Shown: positions 35,001 to 48,174, counted from the stretch's first letter. The stretch is DNA of 64,000 nt from Synaphobranchus kaupii (GCA_029718625.1 CM056376.1:124694872-124758871); one strand, 5' to 3'. Translations and numbers: made by a program. Notes: a model not told the origin generated them from the sequence alone.

Positions 35001-36718
35001 TGGATGCAGCGCACGGCGTAGGTTAGGCCGCGGAACACGTTTCCCTCCAGCCACGCTTGGCCGTGGTTGCACACCAGCACGCCGCCTTTGCCGTCCCGGA
35101 ACAGGCAGCGTCGCAGCAGGCAGCCCTGGACGGAGCCGGCCAGAACCTGGGCCTCCCTGTCCCGCTGAAGCTCCTGCTGGAGAGAGCTCAGCTCAGGGGG
35201 TGCGCCGTGGGGCCCGGGCAAAGTGGAGTCGCGGCACGGTTCCAGGAGGTGGGACAGGCCATGACGACTGTAGTTAAGCTTATAGGCTTCTGCTTTGAAG
35301 GCCTCCTCCTCCTCCTCCTCTCCTTCTTCTTCATCTTCTTCTTCCTCCCCTTCGCTGGGCTCGCTCTCGCTGCAGCCGTCCTCGATCACCGTGCCCTCCC
35401 CGTATCCCTCCTCCGCCCCTCTGTCCCTACACCTCCACCCGCCCCAGTGCCCTCCCTTCCGCCACGGGTCCTCCGGAGTCGCGGCCACTCCCAGGGGCGG
35501 GGCGCCGGGGCACCCGTCCGCTCTCTCCGGGCGCGCGCCATTGGAGGTCGTCGCGGTTGGACCCGCCCCCGAGGAGGCGGCGGCCACAAAAGGCGCACTG
35601 GAGGACTTGGCCAAGGCGGCCAGGTGCTTGCAGGCCCAGTTTCGGTCGGAGACGGGCGGGCCCTCCACGGTGACGGAGGCCGTGTCGCTCCCGGAAAAGT
35701 CACAGCTCTCGAGCAGACTGAGGGCCACACCCTGGAAGTGGGCCCCGCTGGTCTGGCCGAAGGAGCAGTAGCGGGCCTGGCAGGTCCCGGGGCCCCGCAC
35801 CTGAAGCTGGCCCCCTTCCAGGTTGCAATTGTCCAACTGAACGTGACCCGATGATGTCTGAGGGGAAGCAAAGAGAGACATAAGATGGAAAAAAGGCCCA
35901 TTTTGTCACTCACGAGACTTAAAACTACGCCATAGGCTTAGAGATTTGATAAAGATCCATTCTGTAGAGCACCAGGGACACAGAGAAACATTCAACAGAG
36001 AAACATTCAACATGTATTTACATTAATCATCTTCCTGAACTCACATAAAATTACACTCTTATTGAACACAGTGACAGAAATATACGCACACATACATACA
36101 CACACACATTACCCTCCCAGTACCAACTCTGACCTTGTATACCACAGGGGAGAACCAGGCAGGCATGAATACCAGGTTGCAGAGTCGGGCTGTGGGGCAC
36201 TGCTGATCGATGCTAACCAGCAGCGCCACCTCCCCCAGCTTCCCTTTACCGACGATCTCCACAGGCACCTTCAGCACGACCTCCGTCTGCTCCTCGTACA
36301 CCCCAGGGTGCAGAACCACCCTGTCGTAGGCCCCCGCCACCGAGAGGGCCCCACGCAGGGTCTCGTGCTCGAAACCGGGCCCCACGCGCCACGTCCTCCG
36401 GTCCTTCTTGCGGCGGAACAGGTAAAGGCAGGCGGCCGAGTCCGGCTCGGGCCCGTTCCTGGTCCAGGTGCGGCTGGCCATGGCCTGCTGCCGCAGGGCC
36501 TCCCTCCAGGAAGGGGGCTCCAGGTGGGGTCGGTTGGGCCAGTTCGGGTGGCGGCACTCGGGGCAGCCCAGGCAAAGCTGCCGCCAGCGGGTCTTGTCCA
36601 GGCTGAGGATGAGCTCCCGCCAGGCCCGGCACACCAGGCTACAGCGACCCAGGTCCGGCAGGGGCAGGTAGGCCAGAATGACCCGCCACAGCTCCACTGG
36701 CAGACCGGCCACCTCCAT
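29018..36718 (-). CDS. fbxo10: F-box only protein 10
   Basis: Exons in transcript order are 36718-36134, 35857-34991, 34085-33936, 32179-32043, 31803-31733, 31391-31239, 30811-30503, 29994-29684, 29581-29391 and 29204-29018. Phases agree and give 986 aa, against about 956 in human. Residues 3-50 are the F-box (LPVELWRVILAYLPLPDL), which recruits SKP1. Right-handed beta-helix repeats (N-x-I, GNGKG, RGCGV, DIRRGG) follow to about residue 910. FBXO10 is a substrate receptor of an SCF ubiquitin ligase. BCL2 is the best known target of the mammalian protein. The end FCTVL is a CaaX box with X = Leu, matching human CTIL and consistent with geranylgeranylation and membrane targeting. An E-rich insert lies in exon 2. 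The ninth intron uses a GC donor (AAAAG|GCAAGT). The start is the ATG at 36718; a non-coding exon lies upstream. Confidence 0.95.
30230..30290 (+). repeat. Fragment of GCAGACGCTCTTATCCAGAG-type dispersed repeat
   Basis: GGCACTTAGCGGACCCCTTC then CAGAGTGACTTA is a diverged piece of the same family as 50254-50483, in an fbxo10 intron. Confidence 0.5.
31966..32042 (+). repeat. (CA)n microsatellite at an fbxo10 donor
   Basis: The CA array (GT on the coding strand) begins at the first base of the intron after the exon 32179-32043. The donor GT is itself the start of the repeat: GTGGTGAG|GTGTGTGAG. Confidence 0.9.
33000..33560 (+). mobile_element. Decayed LINE reverse-transcriptase fragment (CR1/L2/Rex-like)
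   Basis: In shifting plus-strand frames one can read AVKKAKGMLEYI, then VRPRL followed by a broken YCVQF. These match the common LINE motif series in which a KKANRML-type segment precedes VRPHLEYCVQ. Upstream near 33058 is GNYRSL, an RT motif fragment. Many stops and frameshifts are present. It lies in the fbxo10 intron 32180-33935. The clade assignment is tentative. Confidence 0.5.
33688..33765 (+). repeat. Fragment of the GGTGTCCTCAAT foldback repeat
   Basis: CAGGGTTATCCAATCTTATC and AAAAGGGCCAATGTGGGTGC parallel one arm of the foldback at 61897-62097. It is a single arm only. Confidence 0.5.
33767..33810 (+). mobile_element. MITE-like end, TTTAAAGGTGCATTATGCAGG
   Basis: The start TTAAAGGTGCATTATGCAGG resembles a terminus frequent in fish genomes. 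No matching opposite end was found before the fbxo10 exon at 33936, so this is a fragment. Confidence 0.35.
35302..35353 (-). repeat. Purine repeat coding an acidic tract in fbxo10
   Basis: GAA/GAG/GAT triplets on the coding strand give a stretch of about 20 Glu/Asp residues (EGEEEEDEEEGEEEEEEA) between beta-helix segments. Human FBXO10 has a shorter acidic patch (GEDEDEDQ) in the same linker. Confidence 0.85.
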
Positions 36719-37739
36719 CACGCCAGTCCTGCCCCAGACACTGAAAACAGGGATTTGGGTTTAGGATTTATGAATTAAGTTGCAATGTCTAATGAGAATG
36801 ATAATTGTTGAGTTTAACAAACAAACCATTTTGTGGTAAAATACTAGTACTCAACACATACACGCACACAATTTATATTGCTATGCAAGTGCAAAGTATT
36901 TCTGTACCTAATGCCTTTGTCTGTGTAAATGAGTTGCAATCAAGGTTGTCTTTTGTACTACTATGTTTTATGTTAAAATTAGGTGTGCATGCCTATTACA
37001 CTTTCAGTTATTATGATCACAGCCATCACAATTAGTAAGATTATTTTAGATTACACCCAGTGTGTGTGCGCGTCTGAGACAGTCAAGTTATAACAACATA
37101 TGCATTGATTAATGATTCCCCAAAAGGCAGAGAATTGAAATGAGAAATATTACTTTGTTCAGTTGGACTTTAGGCCTATACACTCGGGTTGATACAAAGA
37201 GTAATGTCACTGACTGTATTTTCCTTTTGACGTAGTGCACGCACTGCACGGGAAGACTAGCATTCTACTATATGTATTTGTCAATCCAACAAAGAAGATC
37301 CTGCCGAATGATGGACCATATTACATTAATTTACAAAGTCTGATGCTTGGTTTGTGTTTTCGCTGCACATAAACAAACCGAGTAGTCTAATGGTAGTTAG
37401 ACTACTCAATGCGCAGTAACCTATCTCTATGGCACACGTGCTTGTGGCAAAACACAACTGAGGAACTTTGTTCCAGAAACAATTCTGAAGTAGCTTAATT
37501 GCTTCTGAATTTAAAGTCGCTACCCCAAAAAATGCAAACTGGCGACATTGTAGTCATCGACTAATTTGGCTACAATGCGTGATTTGCCAAAGCATTTGCG
37601 CTTCGCATGCCTCCTTAACCTTGAGATTGATGGCACCGATGTCGTTCTGAAATATTTTCAGATGTCCCAGCCTGCCTGGAAAGAAAGAAAGACTAGCTAT
37701 AAGAAAGACTAGTGAATATGCTCAGAATTAATATCTTAC

Positions 37740-37900
37740 CTTTTTAGAGTGACACATGCAATCCCATATTTTCCTGATTCCTTTCTATCCTCGAAACCCA
37801 AGCACAATACTTCCTGAACATAAAAAAAAGCGTCAGGATATAAAGTCAAGACTATATCCGCTGCTCCAGCGCCATCTCCTCTCCTTTACCACAGAAGCGT
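37740..37900 (-). promoter_or_regulatory. Candidate fbxo10 5' non-coding exon
   Basis: On the minus strand a strong donor, AAAAAG|GTAAGATAT, ends at 37740. A good acceptor TTTCTTTCCAG lies near 37678, followed by a short exon-like segment with donor CTCAAG|GTTAAG near 37621. These could form fbxo10 5' UTR exons joining the acceptor at 36741 (TTTTCAG|TGTCTG). Transcript evidence is absent and the left end is a guess. Confidence 0.3.
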
Positions 37901-38799
37901 GGAAATACGTGTTCACTTGGGTTAAGAGGGGCGGGGGATCCCCTTTAGTTGAACTGTGCAATTACTTATAGAAGGAGGTATATTGGCTATCGTGTGGTGT
38001 CGGTATCTTGTTCTGTTCTGCAAAGCTGACTGGATATCTGCAGCCATCTAATTTGTTTGCCAAATGGACAAACTCTTCACATCGCTGCTACGATCGAGGT
38101 GTTCTTCACGGTTATATTGTTGATTTTGATGTCGTCGTTGGTCCTTTGTTGTAGTCCAGTATAACCTTTCACAAGGAACCATCGTCCTATATTCATGCCG
38201 CTGTTTGACATGTATGTGCACGGCGGCTCCTAGTTTTAAAGATGCTGACAACGAAGAAGGTTTTTTGTATAGCTTAAACCGTTGCGTCAAAGTCAGCTGA
38301 ACCCAACAGGTCTTCTTTCCCCTTAGGTGTCTTCCGGTTCAAGCTCCTGGCAACAGTATAGATTATTTTGGAGCGAATAATATTAATTCAATAAAAAATA
38401 CGCGCTACTGTAGCCAATATTGCTGCATTCTCAAGTCTGACCTATACCAATACTAAGCGCGGATGACTGCATTTGAGTGTAAAACGGAGGGAGGAGTTTA
38501 TAGATTGATTATGTATGATGTTATGTATAATGTATTTTTCTTCCAACCTCTTCCCCACCCCCCAATACATATATTAGCCTACACAAAATATGTTTGCCAC
38601 TTAAAGGGTGTCAGTGTCAATTAAGACACTCGGCCACACAGCTAATCATGCGCATTCTTATACATAATACAAATAGGCCTACAAGGCTCAACATGTAAAA
38701 TATTGTACTTTAATAATATTTCAGTGGAATTAACTGAGAAAAAAAACTTTTTCTGAAATTATACATAATTAATATGCCTACATAATTAATTTTAAAACG

Positions 38800-39325
38800 T
38801 CATAAATATTCACACCCCTGTTGTCCGTACAGTCCATCCTCTCTTCACAACAATAACACTACTGAATCATTAGTCAGTGTTTGTTTTTTTTAGTTTGGTG
38901 AACATAATGGGGGCATCTTTGACAATTTCTCCAAACAGTATCTTTCAAGTTCAGATCCTTTGGTCTGCACTTTTGGACAGTCCTCTTCAATTCAAGCTGC
39001 AATACATTTTAGATTGTGTTCAAAGTCTACAAGCTACGATGGTCACTGCAAAAATAAGTTATTGTACAATCAATATTAATAATTGTGGTCAGGTTCTTGG
39101 TTGATTTCCATGCATGTTTGGGATCACCGTCTTACTGTGAAGTACATTTCTGGGCATGTTTGAGCTTGCTGCTGGGAGTATACCAGGTTTTAGGCCAAAA
39201 TGTCTTGGTACTCAATGATTCCATTGATTATGTTATTCTGGCTATGTTTCCAAAAAGCCTATTGGCACTGAGGTGGCATCTGATGGTAGTTTTGTCCCCA
39301 AGATGCAACCAAGTTTTGTAGATTT
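38800..39325 (-). mobile_element. Tc1 transposase-region relic
   Basis: GTTTGGGATCACCGTCTTAC, then TTTGAGCTTGCTGCTGGGAG, then CCAGGTTTTAGGCCAAAATG follows the order of a well known fish Tc1 transposase gene read on its non-coding strand. The reading frame is destroyed and no termini are recognisable. Confidence 0.6.
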
Positions 39326-41075
39326 CCAACTGTGGCCCTTGGGTTTTTATTTATTTATTTGTTTATTTATTCAATCATGTGTTATCATATGCTCTCCAAT
39401 TACTCGATAATATAGGGAGCTGCAATGGGAAGTATAAAAGCAGTTAATGATTTTTAAAAAAATGTATAGCCTATGCACTTCAGGTGTCGCAGGTCCTTCA
39501 TCTATGTTGCTTGTTCTATAACTGAGAAGTTGCCCAATTGGGTGCCAGTTTCGGGGATCTCTTTTTTCATTCTCCTTCATTCTTTTCCGTCTTCTCTGGA
39601 TACATTTTGAGCCAGAGTCCTTCCATCCTGTGTGCACTGCACCCATGCATGAAATTCCATTAAATGTTCAAGTCCTAATTTTATTCTGCAGTTCTCTCTG
39701 CAGTTCAATGTTTCTGTTTGCATTTCTGCTAAACATTTTGGGATGCATTTCAAAATTCAAATAATGTGAGACTATAAGTGAGGTCATTAAAATGAATGGG
39801 TCTTATCCTGGAGGACAAAGATATCTGATCAATAATTAGATTATTACGGGATATTATTGTATACATAAATGTAATTTCTTCAAATCTTCTCCTATGTTTT
39901 AAAATGTTTTAAACAATAATTTGGCGCCCAACACGGGGCTGTCTATATTCAATTCCCATCCCAATTTGGAATGTCCAATTGTCTCCCGAAACCGCATTCA
40001 TGAAACAACCCCACTGCACTGGACACACATCTTAACTCAATGCAAACCCACGGCTTTGTAATTTAATTTGTGAGACCGCATAATTTTATCTATTCTTGTT
40101 TTTTTATGTTGTTTTTGTCATTTTATGTTGCAGTGTTTATTTTCTGCTTTTATGTAGATATTATTTTTTATAATTTTGTATGTTGTAGCCTACAATCTGT
40201 AACAATTATGTTTTTATTACTACCTGGATGCCAGTTTTGATTGTGAAAATTATTAATAAATGAATTAAAAATGGTCTATGCACGTCTACGATCTGTATGC
40301 GGAGCCAACGAGGGCGCATATTTTCGCGTCATCGGAAATGGATGACATCCAGCTACAGGGCGTCAAGAGGCACAAACTACGCCGAATGAAACAAGGCAAC
40401 GCAAGATCGATGTAATTAGACACCACTTACACCCGCCTACACCACTGCCTGTCTAGTGGATGATAACAAGCGAGCGTGTGAATTTTGGACCATCTTATTA
40501 CCAGTAATATGTGTATTTGTTATGTCATATACATGCATCATTGCATAGGCTAGCCTACATTATTTTTCCTCGTAGAAAAGACATCAGTAGCCTATATTTT
40601 CAACTAAAATGTCCCGTTATATATTTCTGTAGCATAAGGCGTGCACACAGATAGCCTATCTTCCCTATACAAATACGTAGACTAGTCTCTTCCAAATGTA
40701 AAGGCATATCTGTTATGATTGAACTACCCGGGTAAACACTTTCACTTTGAGCAAATGCATTTTACCGTATCAAATAAACCCAATTTAATTAATTTCCAAG
40801 CAAAGGCGTCAGCCAAATGAAAAGGTAGCATAGTCGTATTGTTCACCAGTCTAGAGAATACAGCGTCATATTTTCCTGGTTTTGTTGTTTATTCTGTTAA
40901 ATGCCACATAATGTTAAACTGGCCCAGATTACAGTGGTAAATAAATGTGATAAGAGTTGACGTCAAGAAATACAATTTCAATTCACATTCTACAGTGTGT
41001 CAGCAGATGGCGATACTTTCTTATCATTTGCCTAAATTTCGTGTCGCTGGGGGTTGAAATAATTTGTTGTGGCTG

Positions 41076-41189
41076 TTGCTGTTGTTGTTGTTGTTATTGT
41101 TGTTGTTAGCCGACAGTTCTTCCTTGTACTCCTCAATAATAATAATAATAATAATAACAATAATAATAATAATAATAATAATAATGATG
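41076..41189 (+). repeat. Compound (GTT)n / (ATA)n microsatellite
   Basis: A GTT run (about 41078-41107) and, after about 30 bases, an AAT/ATA run (41134-41184) form a compound trinucleotide repeat. Confidence 0.85.
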
Positions 41190-41799
41190 ATAAAAAGAAG
41201 AAGAAGAGGAAAGAATAAATTAGAAACAAATGCATTATTAAAATAAAGTGACACACCTATCCTTGATCCACATTCAATACAACATGCACATTAATTACTA
41301 TTGCACCTTATGTCTTACATTAGCCTATAGAATTGACTGCATAGCCTATTAATAATATCGGCATTGGCACTATATTCAATAAATACCAAGTAATTAATTC
41401 TAGTTAATACCTAGGTTTATAACCATAAGACTGGAATTTTTACTATTTTAATTAGCATACACTTTACACGCTTTTAGAAGAACTCACACTTAGGCCTAAT
41501 TCATTTTATTATAAGCTATTTATTTATTTATTTATACTATCTGAGTAGGCTTTTATTACTGAGCTGTGACTTTAAATGTCTTAAAACGGGGTATTTACTA
41601 TAACCAATCGGATTTATGCTGACCTCACTACTGTCTACAAGGCTACCGAAATATAGCCTATGCATTTTGATTTTTAAGGGACGAGAATGAGAAAATAACA
41701 ATACCCGATAGCCCCTGGCTTTCAATCACACGTGCTGTTGATCGTTTGCATCGTAGTAGCCTACGCACGGCATTGTTGGTCTCGCTCTGGCATGGATCT

Positions 41800-41956
41800 G
41801 AAGCTTGAATAAGTTGTCTGCACTCATTGCCGTCAACCCTCCCGTCCCGGATTGTGCTTCTACAGATTTGGCAATCTAGGATCTATCATCCCCCTCTTTT
41901 TTCTCTACTAGGCTACACTGCCTGGCTGTTAGGATCCGATTCCTTCAGCAACACGA
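41800..41956 (+). promoter_or_regulatory. Candidate frmpd1 5' non-coding exon
   Basis: A segment ending CAGCAACACGAG is followed by a consensus donor GTGAGTTCG at 41957. There is no long ORF. The plus orientation and position suit an upstream frmpd1 exon, but nothing else supports it. Confidence 0.28.
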
Positions 41957-44900
41957 GGTGAGTTCGTTTTAAGATTATATGTTTATTGTTATTTACCAAA
42001 TGATCGAAGGTTGGTGCAGCACTATGCGCCTTCCTAATCGAATTAGGGAATCAGTATTTTAGATATTGATTTTTAATATCGCCTGAGAAAGCCTACTTTT
42101 TGTAGCTATTGCGGATCACCGATTGCAGAGACTCAGCTGTCCATTTTGTCCCTGCCGAAGAGGGTTTGTTTGTTTATTTATTTATTTTAAATAACAGAAT
42201 AACACAGCCTAATCGGCGATAGACAAAGGCTGACCATTTCCTTTGTCTGTATCAAGACTATTTTGAATAAATTATCCAGTATTGCGTTCTTTGAATGGAT
42301 CTGACGAACATCCAAGAGCATGATAAAACGGAAGAAAGTGTGAGGTTTCTTTTTATTAATGCTATTATCGTTATGATTTTAACTTAGAATAAAATATCTA
42401 AGTGTTGTAGGTAAATCGACGTGTTCAAAATAAATTGTCAGGATGCTGAGCAGATCTGGATATCAAAAAATGGGTAGCCTATTTAGGCAGATACATTATA
42501 GATGCCGTATGGAACAAATGTATGCGAAATTAATCATTTAAGTAGCCTACGTCTTATTTATCGCGTATACTATGACTGGAACCGGGACAGCACGCGATCT
42601 GTCAGTGGCTTTCTACTTTAATATTATGTTGCTGCCTTGCTTGCAAGTTTAATGTGAAAACACATAGGGCCTACGGTACATTAATTTTAAAAAAATGTTT
42701 GCCATAGCTTATTTCATCCATCACAGAACGGTAACTGCTCATGATACAGTCATCTTTTCCACAATTCAAGAAAACAACAAAGGACCTCATGCTTTGATAT
42801 GATATCGAATTAGAAGTTGGGAGCTTCAGACCATGTGACTATGTCTCCAGGGTAGCTCAGTGTGACGTGACTTGATTTAACGAACGACAATGAATAGATT
42901 CTGTATCTCTAGGCTACCGTGCCGATACAGTGAGGCAGGCTACTATAGCTATATTTTCTTAGGGTACGAAAAATGGTGACTCCCTAAATAATTCCGAGTT
43001 TGCTAGTTTCTTGTGTATCTGGCCTGCAACAATAAATATTTAGTGCAACATCTTAGTAGTATAAAAGTCTATCCCCCTGTGTTATACCGTGTCAGGAGTT
43101 CAGGTGCTGTTCTTTTATTTTTTTGTCAGACATAGCATTTGCCATTTTTATAGGCTACATTCAGAGATGCACAACCTCAAGAACACATGGACAAAATCAA
43201 GCAGGAACGTGCTCGGTGAGCGACATATGGGCCTTTGTGTTGACCTCCCTGTTTGCTCCACGGGGGCAGAAAAGAACTACAACAGGCAGTACTGGCACTT
43301 CAGGAAAGACATGCCCCCTTCCCCTCCCCCCCCCCCATTCATTCTACTACCACCTCTCAAAGGGCAGCTTTGTATGATCACCCATGTCTGCATGGCTGGG
43401 GACGCTGGAACCGAATTACTTCAGCAGCTTGGATTCAACTGCAATCTATGACTTTTTATTCCAATAGGAAAATCTGCACTCGTGGTGGTGTGGAATCTAT
43501 AGAGCATCTTACTGGACCGCTCGGTCTCATGCAGCCTGGACCCGCCGGGAAATTCCCGTGAGTCACCGGATAAAACCCCTTGCAGGTATTTAATCTCTAA
43601 ATGGTGGTTGTGTTTAATGCTGCGGTGAGAACATATCCCCTGGAGTTGTTTGCTGAGACGAACGGCGCGGCGCCTTCATTATGCTGATTGCTTGGGCAGA
43701 CGGACCGGCCGTAACAGAGGAGATTTAATTACATTTAGAGGAAATGCCGCAGCACAATAGCCGAGGGGTTGTGACAGCCCGGTGATGGAGAGGCAGCCTG
43801 CACTGAACTGAACTGTCCGGTTTTGCCCAAGAGGCCTTTGTGGGAGGAGAAATTTCTGGATCATTGGAGAACAAGAATGGATTGATGAATGGTGATAAAT
43901 GGATGGATGTGATTACTGGGGAATCCAAGTGCCACGTGAGTGTCGAGAGTTCAGCAAAAGTTTGTGGGGTTGCAATGGATAGGCTTGGACCCCAAAGGTT
44001 AAGGATTTAATGTCCTTAGTGGTGGGGTTCTGCTGCTGTTGCCTCATTCAGTGAAAACCCAGCTGTATGGGTGTATACTTTGTCGCTGTAAGATGCTATG
44101 TAATCAGAGTCATCATTTCTAATAGTTGTGTTATGTAAAACAACCAAAGAAAACAAATACTACAAGCTTATTTTATTCAGCTGAAATTTTAAGCTTAAAG
44201 TTGTTATGCTGCCCACTACAGGAGGATTTTGTATGGGTCATTTTGAGTCATTGTTGTGTTATGGACGTGGCATTTTACATCTTAAACGCAATAAAAAAGG
44301 GGTGCCACTTTTGCCGCTGTGTCAGTTACAGGAATCACGATTAGTAAATGGATGAAAGTTTTCTTTTAAATTTTTTTATCAGAATGATATTCTGGTGGCT
44401 GATTCATATAATTAGTGATTCTCCTAGTCCAGTCTTTCAGGTTGTTGTCAGCCATTAAACCATCATTGCTCCTTCCTGCCTTAATAACGATGGTGTAATG
44501 AATAGACTGGGCTGGATCAGATGGGCCTACTCCTGCCAAAGACAACTGCTCTGCAACTGCATGACTTTAATGTGTGTGTTAATGCACAGTGATGGTCCTT
44601 AAAAACAGGCACGCTTGTACCCCTGGCCAAGTGTGGCTAGTGCCAGGAGACCACTCTGCTTGCCCAATAAGTTGGCATTACCGTCTCCTGAAATGGAGTG
44701 AGGTGATGGATGATTCAGAGGATTAATTCATCATGGTTGTAGTTCTTAATCCAGGTCTGATCGCATGCACATCGGGAGTGTGCATGTGACGGCGCTTTCA
44801 AAATGATCGTGATCAGAGAAGAACGGCATCGCGCCAATGTGTCACGGAACCATTCCGTTCGCATCCGGAGCACGGTGCCGGCGTTTCGTTTATTCATAGT

Positions 44901-45683
44901 GTGCGCTTGCTGTTTGCGATGGGACGCTGCAGCAATGGTTATGATATTAATAAGCAATCATTAGGCGCGTTGTGTACCCAGGAGAAGCCCATAATGTATA
45001 TGTTGTGCCTTGACTTCTTCTGCGTTTCATTGCTCGTTCAGAACCTTATGAATTTGATGTTTCAATAAATTGTGACTGCCCTGTTGATACATATTTATTT
45101 TTAGTGGGCACCCACAACAGTCAGCCAAAAAAAAACAATCCAAACAGATTATTGTGGAATATAAGCGGATAAATACCACAAAAACAGTTTTTAATCCTCA
45201 GGAAGTAATTGTGCATTCTGTTATTGAAGCTTCCCCTCTGAGGTAGTACACTCCACATTTTGGCCTCAGGGTATTGTAGAAAGGCAGTTGCATGTATGTG
45301 TTTTAGTAAACACTTTTTCTTTGAACATTACATTTTGAAGCAAATTTTTGGTAGTCTGATTCTGTCAAATGAGCAAATGAAATCACTTAAATTGATAAGA
45401 TGGTTTCTCATAAATGTTTGCAACCTGGATGTAAAAGCATTATTTTTGTCATTACCTAGGCTAGGCCTATTTAGAGTTTGTTGGTTAATGTGGATACTAT
45501 TCTATTTTTAAAGCATTACTGCTATGGTATCCCTGCTGTTCTTGTGTCTGCCAGGCTTTTTAATACTTCTTGCATTTGTTTTTCCTACCCGGTGGTCTGT
45601 TCCAAATCACTGCCCTGTATACTGTCATGCAATTACATCTGACAAAAGGTTTTGATTTGGTTCACAACCCAATCTATTCTCCA

Positions 45684-46107
45684 CTCTTAAAGGTTGTATC
45701 AGCGATTTTGGGTGACGTCACTTCTGAAGCGAAATCCCAAACAAACATACTTATGAATAATTATGTTATGTTTTAAAAAATAGTGTTCAAGCATCCAGAA
45801 TTATAACCACGTTAATAACGTTTGTAAGAAACCAAACCGTTTGTAAATCCGTCAAGATTTCAGCGAGATAAGAGTATTAGCGTTTGTGCAGATCATTGTG
45901 ATTGGTTGGAATACTGTTTATTTTGGTTTTGAGTGGTTGGTAGTACCATTTGTTTTTGTGTACGATCTCGGAGCATAGGCTGCCTACAGAGACGCGTTTT
46001 TTTGACGGCCTGCTTATGGGGCGGGCAGCTAGCGGATCGTGAGGAAAAATCAGATGAATGTGATCATTTATGTTTCCACCCAAAATCGCTGATACAACCT
46101 TTAAGAG
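45684..46107. mobile_element. MITE with perfect 31-bp terminal inverted repeats
   Basis: CTCTTAAAGGTTGTATCAGC and the following 11 bases (45684-45714) are repeated exactly as complement at 46077-46107. The interior is 362 bases with no transposase-like ORF. The perfect ends suggest recent activity. The target duplication is not clear. Confidence 0.8.
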
Positions 46108-47829
46108 CTGTGAGCCAAAAACTGAGCTGCGAGAAATCCTGCTGATGGCGCAGTACAAAGCAGTGATCAGACGGTACACGGATTTGCCTTGCTTTGATTG
46201 ACAAATCCCCCATAGCTTCAACAAGGCTGCCAGTCTGACATCCTCCACTCTGTGCTGATTACCACTCCTGACCGTCTCCTGACCGAACAAGACTGGGGCT
46301 GGGCGGAGGAGCTTATTGGATAATACCCCATGTCAGACGTGCTACCCGTCAACGTATCAAGTTCTGATTTAATGCTATGCTGTTGTACCGGTTTCACCCC
46401 TAGCCACTGCTTACCTGGGTGTACACTTGGCGTGGACATCTTTTTGGCTCGTACTTTGAAAGTGACCACTTGTGGTGACTTGTTTAATTTATGTTCACCC
46501 TAAAAGGAAAGCATTAGTCATTTGAAATGCCAAAAGATAAAAAAGAATTACAGTTTTTCGTAGCCCTATTCACCAGTGAGCAGTATGTGTGATGGGTGAG
46601 GGTTACTTTGGAGTGCAATGCTCTACCATGACCAGAGCTTGGTCTGTCAGGTTTCTAAATTTCAGCGCAAATTCTTTTTGCTGACGGGAGAGCAGCCTGG
46701 AAACAGGACATAGCGGTATTGATTAGATCAGTCTACTGAGGGACAAAGGACTCAGCCAGACATGGACACAATGGACACAGGCGTTTCTTTTGCTTCAGGG
46801 CTATATTGCACCACAAATCTTGACAGATCTGCTGATTATGAGTTTAAAATGTATGGGAGTTCAGCAAAGAGCATGCACATAGCAGAACATGTGATGTGGT
46901 GGCTACAACACTGAACCGTGGACCATGTGGGCCTTTGGTTTGAACCTCTTGCGGGATACTTAATACAGTTCTGCCATGCACTTGAGGACAGTACCTTACC
47001 CTAGTTAAATTTACGATCTAGTAGCAAATGTCAAATACAGCTGTGAATGGGCTTGTGAAAGTTGAATGTATAAAAAGGGCATTTGTAAGTCATTCTGAAT
47101 AAGGTTTTGGGCAATGTCAAGTATTTGAAATACGGTTTTAAAAAATTATAGGCTAGTCGTGTAATGCTGACCCCGATGATCCACAGAATTGTGTAAACTT
47201 TGAAAATGACTTTGAAATCACTCTGCTTTTGGAACGTTATTAGAATTTTAAATTCACACTCACAGCGGCCTTCGTCATCTCCTGCAATTCTGAAAAGGAT
47301 CATCACAATGCTTGATGAAAAAAAAAAATAATGAAGAATATGCGGCATGTATTATGCAATATTTAAAAGGGAAAATGTATACATCACTGCCACTATCACA
47401 CGGTACATTATGTTTTATTCATCCCATTTGCTTTAGATTTTACATTTGAAAATGTACTGTCTGACATCCTGGATGTCTTCACTGTTAGCTGCTGTTACTT
47501 GTGGAGGTAAAATCCTTTCCATGTCAGCGCAGCCTTTGAGACCCTCCCAGTTTATTCACATCCCGTTCTACTGGCTCTGTGCTAAAAGGCTGTTTGTTTC
47601 TATATCTCATTCGTTTTCCCTGCTTGTACCCACACATTCTCTAATTGGCTAATGAGGCAGCTGTATGGATGTGACTAGGTGCCAATGTTGCGGAGATATA
47701 AGGCCGCTTTGTCTCTTCTTTTTTTTTAATTCACAGCAAGACATAAATTAATCGGCTCTTGGTGTGCTTTCCCCATTTCCATTCTCTCCTTTCCTCTCCC
47801 CCTCTGCCCTCTTTACTAATTTCTCCCTC

Positions 47830-47905
47830 CCCTGAATAAGGCCTTTCTCCGTCTCTTTTCTCTCTCTGTCTCTCTCTCTCCTTCTCCCTCCTTCCCCCTC
47901 CACCT
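47830..47905 (+). repeat. Pyrimidine-rich (TC)n tract
   Basis: This is a CT-rich low complexity tract with TCTCTCTGTCTC units. Confidence 0.7.
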
Positions 47906-48174
47906 CCCGTTGTTGGCTGGGATATTGGGAAGTTGTGGGAGGTGTAGCTGCATCAGCTGCATGCATTATTGATGCACCCTGCCTTCTGTGGGTCAGCCCC
48001 GCCTGCACGGCTGCTGGTTGCCGGGGCCTAAGGGAGCACAGATTGGGCCTGATAAATGAGTCTGAGTTTGCCCCAACATCTGACAGGATTGGTCACATTT
48101 GGCTCCATGGGCTTCTGTCCCTCTGGGCCCTCTAGCCTCACTCCTAGATCTCTAAACTTTGTTTTATTCTGTGT

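Noticed and set aside
35057..35854. Plus-strand ORF (265 codons) opposite fbxo10 exon 2
   Set aside because: It is antisense to a coding exon with clear human similarity, and it has no recognisable family.
36719..36721. GTG start one codon upstream of the fbxo10 ATG
   Set aside because: Vertebrate initiation is expected at the ATG at 36718, and the protein from there matches human FBXO10 (ME.GLP.ELW).
40339..40413. Small ORF MDDIQLQGVKRHKLRRM (25 codons)
   Set aside because: It is short and isolated, has no family match and lies in a repeat-like context. It cannot be told from chance.
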